NCBI GenBank assembly: GCA_003132825.1
Contig: PKYX01000255.1
Span: 5,183 to 14,078 of the forward strand
DNA: 8,896 nt
DNA from: Acidobacteriaceae bacterium
GTDB taxonomy: Bacteria > Acidobacteriota > Terriglobia > Terriglobales > Acidobacteriaceae
Direction: 5' to 3'
A model generated the notes under the pieces. That model searched no databases, was not told the DNA's origin, and saw only the letters and a program-made list of their open reading frames with translations. A program made the position numbers and the translations under genes. Positions 7,626 through 8,896 of the stretch are shown here, one piece after another; position 1 is the first letter of the stretch; every line of letters begins with the position of its first letter.

Positions 7626-7663
7626 AGCAGGACACGCGAAGGGAATGCGTGTCCTGCTTTTTT
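7626..7663 (+). terminator. Intrinsic terminator (12-bp perfect stem)
   Basis: AGCAGGACACGC (7626-7637) pairs perfectly with GCGTGTCCTGCT (7647-7658) around a 9-base loop, followed by six T (7658-7663). It lies 44 bases after the stop of the 107-residue gene. On the other strand an AAAAA tract ahead of the stem becomes TTTTT four bases after it, so the hairpin may also stop transcription of the converging ClC gene. Confidence 0.93.
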
Positions 7664-7711
7664 GCGCTGCAAACCGGGGGCTGATCCCCCGATTTCACTG
7701 TTCCGTCGATT

Positions 7712-8896
7712 TCAGAGGATCTTGTTGGCTTCGCGTTCGGAACTTTGGTAGCGCTCGAGCACGTTATCCCGCGAGATGACCCCTTCCACCTTGCCAAAAT
7801 TCGCCCGGCTGACCACCGGCACCAGCGGCCACTCGTTCACATACCGCAGTGCCATATCGAGCGGGTGATCGGGGTGCAAGCGGGGAAGCTGGCGAATCGG
7901 CAGGACCGAACGCAGACTGAGCGCGCCTTTGCCCTCGCTGACCATGGTCCGCAGTTGCTGCTTGGTAATGCTGCTCCATCCGGTCGGACTCAAACACACA
8001 AGCAGATTCTCCGAAGGCGAGTCTTCCACCTGTCGCAGCGCCCTCTCGAGCGGTTCGTCATCGACCAGCAGGGGGAGCGGGACCGCCTGCATGGCATCCT
8101 CGACTCGCAAGATGTGTTCTTCCCGCAGTTCTTCCATGGACGGCAAGTCCAGTCCATCCTGGCGGGTGAGCACGTCGAAGATCGAAGCCGGTTGCAGTCC
8201 CCTGGCGATCAAGTAGGCAAAGGTGTTGGCTACGAGCACCGGCAGGATGATCGAATAGTTCCCACTGACTTCGAGCACCATGAATACCGACGTCATCGGG
8301 GCGCGCAGGAACCCGGCGAACAGTACGCCCATGCCCACCAGGGCGTAGGTTCCGGTCGATCCGGTTAAGTGAGGGAAAAGGAGGTGTTCTACGCCTCCCG
8401 CGGCGGCCCCCAGCATAGCGCCGATGAAAAGGGTGGGAGCGAACATGCCTCCCGGGGTGCCGCTGACGAATGACAGAATAGTGGCGATGATCTTCAGCCC
8501 GGCCAAAATGGCCAGGAACTGCCAAGTGAATTGGCCGTGGATTGCCTGGTCCATCACCTCATAGCCCGCTCCCATCACCTGAGGAGCTCCGAGAAATCCG
8601 ATGACTCCGATCATCAGGCCTGCCAGCGCCGGTTGGAAGTACTGGGTCCAGTGCGGAAGCGCTTTCAGTTGGGGACGAAGCGTGGTGATGCCGCTGGCGA
8701 ATATCACCGACGCCAAGCCCCCTGCCACTCCGAGCACAGCGTAGGCCAAAAGTTCACCCGGCCGAACCAGCCCCACGGGAGGAATCCGAAACAGAGATTC
8801 CGAGCCCAGAAACCATCGCATGACCACGACACTGGAAACCGCGGAAAGCACCACAGAACCCAGAATCCCGGCGCTCCAGCGGCCGATCACTTCTTC
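7712..8896 (-). CDS. ClC family chloride/proton transporter with two CBS domains (N-terminus cut by right edge)
   Basis: Moves chloride across the inner membrane, as a channel or Cl-/H+ antiporter. Visible are 394 residues, beginning EEVIGRW at the edge. The frame runs open to the window end, so the true start, the GSGIP and GREGP motifs, and the gating glutamate are outside. The second Glu of the edge EE pair matches Glu203 of E. coli ClC, the internal proton glutamate, which favours an antiporter. Next come the second-half motifs GTPGGMFAPTLFIGAMLG (about 146-163), the GxFxP selectivity loop, and GFLRAPMTSVFMVLEVSGNYSIILP (about 195-219). The membrane part ends with QPASIFDVL, aligning to QPSIYDSII of animal ClCs. 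Two CBS domains (about 262-322 and 328-386) form the cytoplasmic tail and may bind adenine nucleotides. The stop is TGA at 7714-7712. It converges on the small-protein gene across the terminator. Confidence 0.93.
   Translation of the reverse strand, partial: EEVIGRWSAGILGSVVLSAVSSVVVMRWFLGSESLFRIPPVGLVRPGELLAYAVLGVAGGLASVIFASGITTLRPQLKALPHWTQYFQPALAGLMIGVIGFLGAPQVMGAGYEVMDQAIHGQFTWQFLAILAGLKIIATILSFVSGTPGGMFAPTLFIGAMLGAAAGGVEHLLFPHLTGSTGTYALVGMGVLFAGFLRAPMTSVFMVLEVSGNYSIILPVLVANTFAYLIARGLQPASIFDVLTRQDGLDLPSMEELREEHILRVEDAMQAVPLPLLVDDEPLERALRQVEDSPSENLLVCLSPTGWSSITKQQLRTMVSEGKGALSLRSVLPIRQLPRLHPDHPLDMALRYVNEWPLVPVVSRANFGKVEGVISRDNVLERYQSSEREANKIL

Noticed and set aside
7745..8368. 207-codon open frame on the plus strand
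   Set aside because: Antisense to the CBS and membrane region of the ClC gene; it has a His/Gln/Arg-rich shadow composition and no motifs.

Overview
The window is an ordinary stretch of a moderately GC-rich bacterial chromosome. It holds eight protein-coding genes, two of them cut by the window edges. The most likely source is an Acidobacteriota (Terriglobia/Koribacter-like) bacterium or a close uncultured relative. This rests on the mix of a lactate-dehydrogenase-like malate dehydrogenase, a long-form isocitrate dehydrogenase, small exported proteins with 'GQ' or 'AQ' signal-peptide ends, and a CBS-domain ClC transporter. It is an impression from family features, not a database match. No rRNA, tRNA, CRISPR array, insertion sequence, integrase or phage gene is visible.

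Layout: (1) 1-1864, minus strand: icd (NADP-dependent isocitrate dehydrogenase) followed by the start of mdh (malate dehydrogenase). They form a two-gene TCA-cycle unit with a near-perfect -10 box and a strong Shine-Dalgarno sequence ahead of icd. (2) 2004-2492, plus strand: a small exported or membrane protein of unknown function, divergent from icd and possibly translated from a leaderless mRNA. (3) 2545-5532, minus strand: glnE, the bifunctional glutamine synthetase adenylyltransferase/adenylyl-removing enzyme, with a TTG start. (4) 5644-6228, minus strand: a small signal-peptide-bearing protein that looks like an outer-membrane beta-barrel. (5) 6487-7056, plus strand: an exported Cys-type glutathione peroxidase homologue with its own promoter. 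(6) 7258-7581, plus strand: a 107-residue soluble helical protein of unknown function, lying between an AT-rich leader and a strong hairpin terminator. (7) 7712-8896, minus strand: the C-terminal two thirds of a ClC chloride transporter with two CBS domains, running off the right edge.

The genes do not form one functional system. icd and mdh belong to the same pathway, glnE controls nitrogen assimilation, the peroxidase and the barrel protein act in the envelope, and the ClC protein handles chloride/proton exchange. I found no convincing undescribed system. The points most worth a second look are the monocistronic 107-residue protein with its unusual leader, the possible leaderless gene at 2004, and residue-level departures in GlnE, the peroxidase and the ClC protein.
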